Shown: positions 1 to 6,165 of the stretch, in pieces
How the letters are laid out: each line of letters starts with the position of its first letter
Position numbering within the stretch: the stretch's first letter is position 1
Assembly: GCA_020024175.1 (NCBI GenBank)
Contig: JAHHUB010000082.1
Location: 1 to 7,768 of the forward strand
Source: Oscillospiraceae bacterium
GTDB taxonomy: Bacteria; Bacillota; Clostridia; Oscillospirales; Ruminococcaceae
Reading direction: 5' to 3'
DNA length: 7,768 bases
Translations under genes and position numbers: made by a program
The notes under the pieces: model-generated
Told to the model about the DNA's origin: nothing
Databases searched by the model: none
Seen by the model: only the letters and a program-made list of their open reading frames with translations

Positions 1-56
1 ATATGCCCTTTTAGGGCTTGTGCAAACCACCAGTTCAACTGGTGGTCATGATTTTA
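1..56. mobile_element. Probable end of an IS200/IS605-type insertion sequence (partial)
   Basis: Two hairpins lie back to back at the left edge. GCCCT/AGGGC arms (5-9 and 13-17) flank a TTT loop, and a longer perfect inverted repeat sits at 26-46, followed by CATGATTTTAT. A small GCCC hairpin followed by a strong ACCACC-type hairpin without terminal inverted repeats resembles the subterminal structures of IS200/IS605 elements, whose Y1 transposases recognise hairpins. No transposase gene is in the window; if one exists it would lie to the left. The outer boundary is a guess, because such elements leave no target duplication. Alternatives are a solo palindromic (REP/MITE-like) repeat or a terminator of an upstream gene, although the T-run after the hairpin is weak. 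The family call rests on resemblance from memory, not a search. Confidence 0.45.
26..46. repeat. Perfect GC-rich inverted repeat (hairpin)
   Basis: The arms ACCACCAGTT (26-35) and AACTGGTGGT (37-46) are exact reverse complements around a single C. As single-stranded DNA or RNA this would fold into a nine-pair stem with a TCA loop. It is the most GC-rich element in an otherwise very AT-rich 437-base non-coding stretch, which suggests it is imported or selected rather than chance. Confidence 0.85.
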
Positions 57-285
57 TAGAGTTGAGTTTCAAAAAGAATACAATTTATCATTTTGATGCA
101 CAAATTCAGGACTATTATTTGAAACTTTGAAACCTTATAAAGAAACAAATTGTATGCATCAAAGAAGAATCATCAAATGGCCTGAAAATAACTTAAAAAA
201 TTAAGCTTTTGTGATGGCAATATATATAGTTAACGGCAAAAAAACAGCAAATATTTATAAATGTATCCAATTTCCACAAAATGAT
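57..285. other. AT-rich intergenic region, no gene, several short inverted repeats
   Basis: I see no coding region on either strand. An open stretch on the minus strand from 462 to 193 would encode a low-complexity hydrophobic peptide and reads through the promoter candidates, so I do not treat it as a gene. The region has an exact tandem octamer TTTGAAAC (118-125, 126-133) that could pair with GTTTCAAA (66-73). It also has TACAATTT (79-86) complementary to 147-154, TTTGATGCA (92-100) complementary to 155-163, and TTCAGG (105-110) complementary to 181-186. CTTAA (192-196) and TTAAG (201-205) form a weak hairpin. These pairings compete with each other, and in DNA this AT-rich some are expected by chance. 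Confidence 0.5.
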
Positions 286-314
286 TTGTATAGCTATAAA
301 GAACATGATATAAT
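286..314 (+). promoter_or_regulatory. Candidate sigma-A promoter of the polysaccharide operon
   Basis: A perfect -10 hexamer TATAAT (309-314) is preceded by TGA (306-308), giving an extended -10. A weak -35 candidate TTGTAT (286-291) lies at the ideal 17-bp spacing. Transcription would start near 320-322, leaving a leader of about 117 bases before the aminotransferase start. It is the best promoter in the gap by eye, but TATAAT-like words are common in such AT-rich DNA. Confidence 0.55.
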
Positions 315-318
315 GTTC
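301..318. promoter_or_regulatory. Operator-like palindrome overlapping the -10 element
   Basis: GAACATGATATAATGTTC is an 18-bp palindrome in which eight of nine base pairs are symmetric; only positions 307 and 312 break symmetry. It covers the whole TATAAT and extends to both sides, where a bound dimeric regulator would block RNA polymerase. The GAAC and GTTC ends recall the Gram-positive LexA box, but that box has four central bases and this one has ten, so a LexA assignment is not supported. No regulator gene is in the window. Confidence 0.35.
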
Positions 319-338
319 AATGGATTTTAATACTTTTA

Positions 339-366
339 TTGATTCAACTTTACGAAAACATATATT
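339..366 (+). promoter_or_regulatory. Weaker alternative promoter candidate
   Basis: TTGATT (339-344) and TATATT (361-366) are separated by 16 bp and match the sigma-A consensus at four and five of six positions. Initiation would fall near 373, giving a leader of about 65 bases. It could be a second start for the same operon, or a chance match in AT-rich sequence. Confidence 0.25.
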
Positions 367-437
367 GAAATATAGATTTAGTAAAATATTGTATATGATA
401 AACAGATGTTTAAATTTGTTTTTATGGAGGCTTATAA

Positions 438-1643
438 ATGCGTAAGATACCATTTTCACCACCTGACATAACTGAGTTGGAAATCAACGAGGTTGTGGAT
501 GCTTTGCGTTCTGGATGGATAACAACAGGGCCCAAGACTAAGAAGTTTGAAAAGCAGATAGCAAAGTTTTGCGGAACAAATAGAGCTGCTTGTCTCAATT
601 CTCAAACAGCTAGTGCAGAAATGGCACTCAGGTTGTTGGGAATAGGTGAGGGGGATGAAGTAATCGTTCCCGCTTATACATATACAGCTTCAGCTTCTAT
701 AGTTTGTCACGTTGGTGCAAAGCTGATTTTCTGCGATGTTCAGAGAGACAAACTTGAAATGGATTATGACAAGCTTGAGACACTTATCAATGAAAATACC
801 AAAGTTATAATTCCTGTGGATTTAGGCGGTATTCCTTGTGATTATGATAAGATATTTTCTATTGTAGAAAGAAAAAAGAATTTATTTAAGCCTAATAGTG
901 AAATTCAGAAGGCTATGGGAAAAATATCTATAAATGCTGACTGCGCACATTCTTTTGGCGCTGTATGGCATGGCAAGAGGACAGGAAGTATAGCTGACCT
1001 TTCAAGTTTTTCATTCCACGCAGTAAAGAATCTCACAACAGCTGAGGGAGGAGCGCTCACATGGAAGTCTATTCCCGGAATTGATGATGAAGAAATATAT
1101 CATCAAATCCAGCTTTTCTCATTACATGGACAGTCTAAAGATGCACTTGCTAAGACACAGCTTGGTGCCTGGGAATACGATATCAATGGAGCTTGGTATA
1201 AGTGCAATATGACTGATATTCAGGCTGCTATGGGACTTGCTCAGATGAGCAGATATGATGATATATTGAAGAGAAGAAAAGAGATTATCAATAGATATGA
1301 TGCAAATTTTAAGCCTCTTGGTGTTTTAACACTTCCTCATTATTCGGATGAATATTCTTCTTCTGGACATCTTTATATCACAAGAATACCTGGGATTAGC
1401 TTAGAACAGCGCCAAGAAATCATAGTAAAGATGGCAGAGCAGGGAATAGCAACTAATGTTCATTATAAGCCACTTCCTATGATGACAGCTTATAAGAATA
1501 TGGGGTTTGATATCAAAGATTATCCCAATGCCTATAGTCACTTCGTTAACGAGATCACTCTTCCACTCCACACCTGCCTCACTGATGAGGATGTAGAGTA
1601 TGTGATTGAGAACTTTGTGAGAATTGTGAAGGAGTATTTATGA
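438..1643 (+). CDS. DegT/DnrJ/EryC1/StrS family PLP-dependent sugar aminotransferase
   Basis: A cytoplasmic enzyme expected to transfer an amino group, usually from glutamate, to a keto-sugar nucleotide, making an amino-deoxy sugar for the polysaccharide. The 401-residue length fits the family, slightly long owing to an insertion around residues 135-162. Visible family marks are the N-terminal SGWITTGP (25-32), the substrate-loop region VPAYTYTAS (77-85), ADCAHS (167-172) with D168 for the pyridine nitrogen, and the cofactor lysine K197 in SFHAVKNLTTAEGG. MTDIQAAMGLAQ (258-269) and VHYKPLP (341-347) follow. The ATG is set by GGAGG (426-430) seven bases upstream. Its stop overlaps the next start (ATGA), implying translational coupling with the acyltransferase. 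WecE, PglE and WcfR are functional analogues; whether it aminates C3 or C4, and on which nucleotide sugar, cannot be read from the sequence. Confidence 0.93.
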   Translation: MRKIPFSPPDITELEINEVVDALRSGWITTGPKTKKFEKQIAKFCGTNRAACLNSQTASAEMALRLLGIGEGDEVIVPAYTYTASASIVCHVGAKLIFCDVQRDKLEMDYDKLETLINENTKVIIPVDLGGIPCDYDKIFSIVERKKNLFKPNSEIQKAMGKISINADCAHSFGAVWHGKRTGSIADLSSFSFHAVKNLTTAEGGALTWKSIPGIDDEEIYHQIQLFSLHGQSKDALAKTQLGAWEYDINGAWYKCNMTDIQAAMGLAQMSRYDDILKRRKEIINRYDANFKPLGVLTLPHYSDEYSSSGHLYITRIPGISLEQRQEIIVKMAEQGIATNVHYKPLPMMTAYKNMGFDIKDYPNAYSHFVNEITLPLHTCLTDEDVEYVIENFVRIVKEYL

Positions 1644-2260
1644 AAGTTATAACAGCACAACCACATAATTTGCCCGAAATTGCAAGAGTTCATATGATGT
1701 GTTTTCCAGACAGTTTTTCCTCGCAAATTGGTGAAAAGTTGCTAACAAAATTTTATTTGGAGTATATTAAAATAAATCCTGATCTTTTTTTAATTGCTAC
1801 AGATGAGATAAGACACAATAAAATTGTTGGATTTTGCATGGGATATGTTTTAGACAATCATCAGTTCAATAAAAAATTTTTAATACACAATTTTGGAGCG
1901 TTGAGTATTCGAAGTATCTATTTATGTGCCACAGGAAATAAGCTGATGCTTCAAAAAATCAAAAATGCTTTTGCAAAAAACGAAGAATATGAAGTGCTAG
2001 ATCCTAATATCAAAAATATGTCTGATAAGTGTAAGGGTGATCTGCTTTCTATATGTGTATTGGATAGTGTTAAGGGAAAAGGCATAGCACAACAGCTCAT
2101 CTCTGAGTTTGAAAGACGCTTAAATGCACAAGGAAAAACAATTTGCATTCTTTCTGCAAAAGCAACAAATGATAGAGGAAATAGATTCTATGAAAAATGT
2201 GGGTATCATATTTATAAGAAAAGTTGTGATTCAATTTGCTATGCTAAAGAATTACTTTGA
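1640..2260 (+). CDS. GNAT family N-acyltransferase, probably acylating the amino sugar
   Basis: A 206-residue predicted acetyl-CoA-dependent transferase. The C-terminal half shows the GNAT core: strand LLSICVL (135-141), then the pyrophosphate-binding loop VKGKGIAQQL (144-153), matching the (Q/R)xxGx(G/A) motif, and later AKATNDRGNRFYEKCGYHIY (173-192), the usual asparagine plus FYEKCGY segment. The N-terminal half is less conserved and would form the acceptor site. AAGGAG (1629-1634) lies five bases before the ATG, inside the end of the aminotransferase gene, and the four-base overlap suggests coupled translation. Context supports N-acetylation of the aminotransferase product, as WecD does after WecE in Fuc4NAc synthesis; many sugar N-acetyltransferases in such loci are instead left-handed beta-helix proteins. 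The acyl donor and sugar are inferred. Confidence 0.85.
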   Translation: MKVITAQPHNLPEIARVHMMCFPDSFSSQIGEKLLTKFYLEYIKINPDLFLIATDEIRHNKIVGFCMGYVLDNHQFNKKFLIHNFGALSIRSIYLCATGNKLMLQKIKNAFAKNEEYEVLDPNIKNMSDKCKGDLLSICVLDSVKGKGIAQQLISEFERRLNAQGKTICILSAKATNDRGNRFYEKCGYHIYKKSCDSICYAKELL

Positions 2261-2277
2261 TTATGCACAATCCATGT

Positions 2278-2284
2278 AAGGGAG
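2278..2284 (+). promoter_or_regulatory. Ribosome binding site selecting a TTG start
   Basis: AAGGGAG lies seven bases upstream of TTG at 2292. The next in-frame ATG is at 2328 (residue 13) with no comparable site before it, so the TTG is preferred. Confidence 0.75.
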
Positions 2285-2291
2285 ACATAAA

Positions 2292-3032
2292 TTGATTTTA
2301 AAAAAATGGGAAGACCTTCCTAGTGAGATGCAAACAGCAGAGGTACGACCTTATTACGACATTTTGGAAAAGAAGAAATGGAGCCTTATTTGCAAACGGC
2401 TGTTTGATATAATAGTGTCCTTGATTATGCTGATTATTTTATCTCCACTTTTTTTGATTTTGGCGATTGCAATCAAGATAGATACTAGAGGCCCTGTGTT
2501 TTATCGACAGGTCAGGGTCACTCAGTATGGCAGGGAGTTTCGTATACATAAATTTCGTTCTATGGTTACAGGAGCTGATAAAGGTAGTCAGGTGACAGTG
2601 AGTGGAGATAGCCGCATTACAAGAGTTGGAAAGCTTATCCGCAAATTCCGATTAGATGAAATCAGCCAGTTGATTGATGTATTACAAGGTAATATGACAT
2701 TTGTTGGTGTTCGTCCAGAAGTTCCTAAATATGTAGCACATTATACAGATGATATGAAAGCTACATTTTTACTGCCTGCTGGGGTGACTAATCTGACCTG
2801 TATTTATTATGCAGATGAGGCAAGTCTTTTGGATGTAGCACAAGATACAGACAGGATATACATTGAGACGATTCTGCCAAAGAAAATGATGCTCAATTTG
2901 CAGGGAATCAAGGAATTCTCCTTTTGGAGAGATATCAAGCTGATGTTTATGACATTTTTTGCAGTGTGTGGAAAGAAATATGAATATAATAAGAAATTTA
3001 TGAAAGAGGAGAAACAGGCAAATGCCCACTGA
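2292..3032 (+). CDS. Polyprenyl-phosphate sugar-1-phosphate transferase (initiating phosphoglycosyltransferase)
   Basis: This enzyme starts the repeat unit by moving a sugar-1-phosphate from a nucleotide sugar to undecaprenyl phosphate at the inner membrane face. At 246 residues it is the small monotopic type (PglC-like core) with about 35 extra N-terminal residues and lacks the multi-helix N-terminus of WbaP/WcaJ. A hydrophobic segment (about 37-61) contains Ser51-Pro52, matching the helix-breaking Ser-Pro of the re-entrant membrane helix. DTRGPVFYRQVRVTQYGREF (64-83) and HKFRSM (86-91) follow. RLDEISQL (120-127) holds the catalytic Asp122-Glu123 pair, and VGVRPEVP (138-145) is the usual downstream motif. 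Translation begins at TTG. The end overlaps the next gene by 11 bases. The aminotransferase/GNAT pair upstream suggests an N-acylated amino-deoxy sugar substrate, but that is inference. Confidence 0.92.
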   Translation: MILKKWEDLPSEMQTAEVRPYYDILEKKKWSLICKRLFDIIVSLIMLIILSPLFLILAIAIKIDTRGPVFYRQVRVTQYGREFRIHKFRSMVTGADKGSQVTVSGDSRITRVGKLIRKFRLDEISQLIDVLQGNMTFVGVRPEVPKYVAHYTDDMKATFLLPAGVTNLTCIYYADEASLLDVAQDTDRIYIETILPKKMMLNLQGIKEFSFWRDIKLMFMTFFAVCGKKYEYNKKFMKEEKQANAH

Positions 3033-3795
3033 TTTGGTTTCAATTATTATGCCGTCTTGGAATACAGGAAGATTTATTGCAGAGTCCATTAAATCTGTTT
3101 TACACCAAACTTATCAAAATTGGGAACTGATAATTGTTGATGATTGCTCTACTGATAATACAGATGAGGTTGTTGGTGAGTTTCATGATGAGCGTATCAA
3201 ATATCTGAAAAATGACAAAAACAGCGGTGCAGCCCTCACAAGAAACAGAGCTATTCAGGAAGCAAATGGTGAATGGATTGCATTTTTAGATTCAGATGAT
3301 ATTTGGGCTCCAAAAAAATTAGAAAAACAGATTTCTTTCATGAAATCTAACGGATATGTTTTTTCCTATCACAATTATGAGAAAATTGATGAAGATTCAA
3401 ATCAACTTAATATTCATGTGACTGGTCCTACAGTTGTTACTAAAAGGAAAATGTATCACTATGGATATCCTGGCTGCTTGACTTTTATGTATAATGCTAA
3501 GTTTTTTGGCAAAATTCAAATCAAAGATATTAAGAAAAATAATGACTATGCAATTTTGCTCATGCTGTGCAAAAAGGCTGACTGCTACCTTTTGGATGAA
3601 AATTTAGCACAGTATAGAATCAGAAAGGTATCAATTTCTCATGATAAATTGATAAAAAAAATAGAAAGTCACTATGATTTATTTCGTTTTTGCGATGAGA
3701 AATCGGTAATAGCTGCACTTTGGTTTGCGTGTCAGAATATGGTTTATGGGGCAATTAAAAAATTGTATTATGAAAAATCTTATATTGACAGATAA
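3022..3795 (+). CDS. Family 2 (GT-A fold) glycosyltransferase, TuaG-like
   Basis: A 257-residue inverting glycosyltransferase expected to add one sugar to the lipid-linked repeat unit at the cytoplasmic membrane face. The N-terminus shows the classic GT2 pattern: VSIIMPSWNTGRFIAESIKS (6-25), LIIVDDCSTDNT (36-47) for nucleotide binding, and FLDSDDIW (88-95), with D90/D92 forming the metal-binding DXD. NNDY (173-176) takes the place of the usual catalytic-base ED(Y/W), with D175 retained. The C-terminal YRIRKVSISHDKL (198-210) resembles the segment seen in TuaG-type capsule and teichuronic acid transferases. AGAGGAG (3005-3011) precedes the ATG by ten bases, within the previous gene. No membrane segment is evident. 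Donor and acceptor sugars cannot be inferred. Confidence 0.9.
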   Translation: MPTDLVSIIMPSWNTGRFIAESIKSVLHQTYQNWELIIVDDCSTDNTDEVVGEFHDERIKYLKNDKNSGAALTRNRAIQEANGEWIAFLDSDDIWAPKKLEKQISFMKSNGYVFSYHNYEKIDEDSNQLNIHVTGPTVVTKRKMYHYGYPGCLTFMYNAKFFGKIQIKDIKKNNDYAILLMLCKKADCYLLDENLAQYRIRKVSISHDKLIKKIESHYDLFRFCDEKSVIAALWFACQNMVYGAIKKLYYEKSYIDR

Positions 3796-3816
3796 GGAGA
3801 CGGGAAAAGAAATATT

Positions 3817-4923
3817 ATGAAAAGAGTGGGAATTTGTGGGCACTATGGAGGTAATACAAACAGTTTAGATGGTCAAACTGTTAAAACGAAAACATTAACA
3901 AGGTCCATTACTGAAAAACTTGGAGCTGATGAAGTAGAAACTGTAGATACATATGGTGGAATAAGCCGAGTTTTTTCAATATTATTTCAACTTTGGAGGA
4001 CTAACATTCATTGTAAAAATATTATTATATTGCCAGCCCATAATGCTTTGCAAGTGCTTGCACCATTTCTAAAAATTGTCAATCATTTTTACCATCGTAA
4101 ACTTCACTATGTTGTAATTGGAGGGTGGTTGCCAGAATTTCTGAAGAAAAGAAATTGGCTAGCAAAATATTTGAAAAAGTTTGATTATATTTATGTGGAA
4201 ACATCTACAATGAAAACGAATCTAGAAAAGCAAGGTTTTAAGAACGTAGTAATGCTACCTAACTGCAAGGAATTGCGAATTCTGAGTCTAGAGGAGTTGG
4301 TGTATAGCGAAAGCGAGCCTTATAGGTTGTGTACATTTTCACGAGTCTCTAAGGAAAAGGGAATCGAGGATGCTGTAAATGCCGTTATTCAAACTAATAA
4401 TAAGCACAACAAAACCATTTACCAATTAGACATATATGGACAAATTGACAGCAATTATGTAGAAAGATTTGATCAGATAAAGCAAAGTTTTCCTCCTTAT
4501 ATAAGATATAATGGGTGTGTTCCATTTGATAGAAGCACAGATGTTCTTAAAGATTATTATCTTTTACTGTTTCCAACATACTATGCTGGTGAAGGTTTTG
4601 CAGGCACATTACTTGATGCATTTGCTGCAGGGGTTCCAATTCTTGCAAGTAACTGGAAATACAATGCAGAAATTGTTGAAAATAATGTGACAGGGTTTAT
4701 TTTTCAAAATCAAAACTTGCAGGATTTAGTTGAAAAGTTAGAGAAGGCTTATACGGAAGTTGAGCGTATAAACCAAATGAGAAAGAAATGCTTAGAAAAA
4801 GCAGAGGAGTGTACTCCAAAAAAAATTATATGTATCATAACTGATAGATTTGTAGAAAATGTAGAAAAATCAAGTCATTTCAAGTCAGATGTGGTGATAA
4901 GCCAGCTTTTGAATAATTTGTAA
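3817..4923 (+). CDS. Family 4 (GT-B fold) glycosyltransferase with E-x7-D active-site motif
   Basis: A 368-residue predicted retaining glycosyltransferase. The N-terminal domain begins GICGHYGGNTNSLDGQTVKT (5-24), with a glycine-rich turn and DGQTVKT, a pattern I associate with polysaccharide GT4 proteins. The C-terminal Rossmann domain has CTFSRVSKEKGIEDAV (172-187), the strand LDIYGQI (204-210) and GEGFAGTLLDAFAAGVPI (258-275). In the last, the usual E-x7-E pair reads E259 and D267, a conservative change at the second acidic position, which contacts the donor. The start is less secure: AAGGAG (3794-3799) overlaps the preceding stop but is 17 bases from the ATG, longer than normal; no better in-frame start is present and the N-terminus looks complete. 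The likely role is adding a middle sugar of the repeat unit. Confidence 0.88.
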   Translation: MKRVGICGHYGGNTNSLDGQTVKTKTLTRSITEKLGADEVETVDTYGGISRVFSILFQLWRTNIHCKNIIILPAHNALQVLAPFLKIVNHFYHRKLHYVVIGGWLPEFLKKRNWLAKYLKKFDYIYVETSTMKTNLEKQGFKNVVMLPNCKELRILSLEELVYSESEPYRLCTFSRVSKEKGIEDAVNAVIQTNNKHNKTIYQLDIYGQIDSNYVERFDQIKQSFPPYIRYNGCVPFDRSTDVLKDYYLLLFPTYYAGEGFAGTLLDAFAAGVPILASNWKYNAEIVENNVTGFIFQNQNLQDLVEKLEKAYTEVERINQMRKKCLEKAEECTPKKIICIITDRFVENVEKSSHFKSDVVISQLLNNL

Positions 4924-4963
4924 GTGGATAGAAAATTTAATTGAGAGCAACGAGGTCATTAAA

Positions 4964-6070
4964 ATGAAGCGGTTACTTTGCATAACTTCAAGCATGAATA
5001 CAGGTGGAGCAGAAACTTTCCTTATGAAGATTTACCGCCAACTAGACAAGACAAAATTTCAGATGGATTTTTGTGTTAATGTTTCTGAAAACTTTTATGC
5101 AGAGGAGATTAAAAAGCTTGGTGGAAAGATTTTTGTGGTTCCCTGCAAATCAGAGGGACTTATAAAATCTTTTGGCGCTGTTAGAAAAGTAGTAAGAGAT
5201 AATCATTATGAGATTGTCATGCGAGTCAACGAGCATTCACTTTCAGTTATAGATCTAATTGCAGCAAAGATGGGCGGTGCTAAAAAATTGATTATGCGTT
5301 CCAGCAATGCTTCATCTGGAAGTAAAAAAAGAATAATATTGCACAAGCTTTTTCAATTCCTGCCTATAATGGTTCCAAATGTGAAAATTGCACCTTCTAA
5401 CCTTGCTGCTGAATACACATTTGGAAAGTATGCGGTGCGAAATAATGAGGTAATCAAACTGCACAATGGTTTAGATATAGATAAATTTACCTTTAATCCC
5501 AATGTTCGAGAACAATATCGGAGGGAACTTGGAGTTGAAAATAAGCTGGTCATAGGTCATGTGGGACGGTTTAATGAGCAAAAGAATCATGATTTTTTGA
5601 TTGATGTATTTCAATGTTTTCATGAGGATCACCCTGAATCAATCCTCCTTTTAGTCGGAGAAGGAGGATTGCTGGAAAAAATCAAGGGAAAGGTTGAAAA
5701 ATTAGGCTTGTCAAATTTTGTGCAGTTTCTTGGTGTGCGAAATGATATTCCGCAACTTCTATTTGCGATGGATGCCTTTGTATTTCCATCTTTTTACGAG
5801 GGTATGCCCAATACTGTGATTGAAGCTCAAACAACAGGATTACCATGTTTGATTTCAGATACAATCTCTAAGGAATCAAATGTAACAGGTCTAGTAGAAT
5901 TTGATTCACTTAAAAAGTCACCTAAGGGTTGGGCTGATGATTTATTTAATTTAATTAATGCACATTTTGAGCTGCGTGAAAATGCTATATTATATATGGT
6001 AAAATCAGGCTATGATATAGCTCAATGTGCTCAGCTGTTCAAAGAAATAATTTATGAAGTTAAAATATAA
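4964..6070 (+). CDS. Family 4 (GT-B fold) glycosyltransferase, EpsF/CapM-like
   Basis: A 368-residue predicted retaining glycosyltransferase with canonical GT4 marks. The N-terminus reads ITSSMNTGGAETFLMKIYRQ (7-26), where GGAE is the acceptor-side loop. The linker LHNGLDIDKF (166-175) leads into the donor domain, which has IGHVGRFNEQKNHDFLIDVF (197-216), LLVGEGGLLEKI (229-240), VQFLGVRNDIPQLL (253-266) and PSFYEGMPNTVIEAQTTGLP (275-294) with an intact E279-x7-E287 pair. GAGG (4952-4955) lies eight bases before the ATG. It follows the previous gene by 40 bases and clearly differs from it in sequence although both are 368 residues long, so it is not a tandem duplicate by eye. It should add one sugar of the repeat unit; the linkage is unknown. 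Confidence 0.92.
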   Translation: MKRLLCITSSMNTGGAETFLMKIYRQLDKTKFQMDFCVNVSENFYAEEIKKLGGKIFVVPCKSEGLIKSFGAVRKVVRDNHYEIVMRVNEHSLSVIDLIAAKMGGAKKLIMRSSNASSGSKKRIILHKLFQFLPIMVPNVKIAPSNLAAEYTFGKYAVRNNEVIKLHNGLDIDKFTFNPNVREQYRRELGVENKLVIGHVGRFNEQKNHDFLIDVFQCFHEDHPESILLLVGEGGLLEKIKGKVEKLGLSNFVQFLGVRNDIPQLLFAMDAFVFPSFYEGMPNTVIEAQTTGLPCLISDTISKESNVTGLVEFDSLKKSPKGWADDLFNLINAHFELRENAILYMVKSGYDIAQCAQLFKEIIYEVKI

Positions 6071-6165
6071 TTATTGCGTAGTGACAAGTTAATTCCATAT
6101 AATCTTTTTTATAATGGAAAATTGGGAAATTTAATGTATTTACAATTTACAAGGAGAAAATAAGT
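6071..6165 (+). promoter_or_regulatory. Intergenic gap with possible internal promoter and weak hairpin
   Basis: This is the largest gap inside the operon. TATAAT occurs at 6098-6103, with TTGCGT (6074-6079) 18 bp upstream as a poor -35, and again at 6110-6115. TTCCAT (6093-6098) and ATGGAA (6114-6119) form an AT-rich hairpin that includes a run of six T (6105-6110) in its loop. It is not a convincing terminator because there is no GC-rich stem or T-run after it. A nine-codon open frame (6134-6163) ends two bases before the next start. Confidence 0.3.
6151..6156 (+). promoter_or_regulatory. Ribosome binding site selecting a TTG start
   Basis: AAGGAG is nine bases upstream of TTG at 6166. No ATG in frame near the N-terminus has a comparable site, so the polymerase-like gene most likely begins with TTG. 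Confidence 0.75.

Noticed and set aside
192..210. Rho-independent terminator (CTTAA/TTAAG hairpin followed by CTTTT)
   Set aside because: The stem has only five pairs, four of them A-T, and the T-run is four bases, so it would not terminate efficiently.
301..318. LexA (SOS) box reading of GAAC...GTTC
   Set aside because: The Gram-positive LexA box is GAAC-N4-GTTC; here the spacer is ten bases, so the match is only to the outer tetramers.
193..462. Minus-strand open frame of 89 codons upstream of the operon
   Set aside because: Low-complexity Ile/Phe/Tyr/Asn-rich product typical of translated AT-rich DNA, no recognisable motif, and it overlaps both promoter candidates and the start of the aminotransferase gene.
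2769..3089. Minus-strand open frames of 106 and 78 codons across the phosphotransferase/GT2 junction
   Set aside because: Both oppose two well-supported genes with intact catalytic motifs, and they lack any protein-family signal.
3817..6070. Tandem duplication of two GT4 genes of identical length (368 residues)
   Set aside because: Apart from general GT4 motifs the two proteins differ throughout, including N-terminal motifs and the E-x7-E/D pair; equal length appears coincidental.
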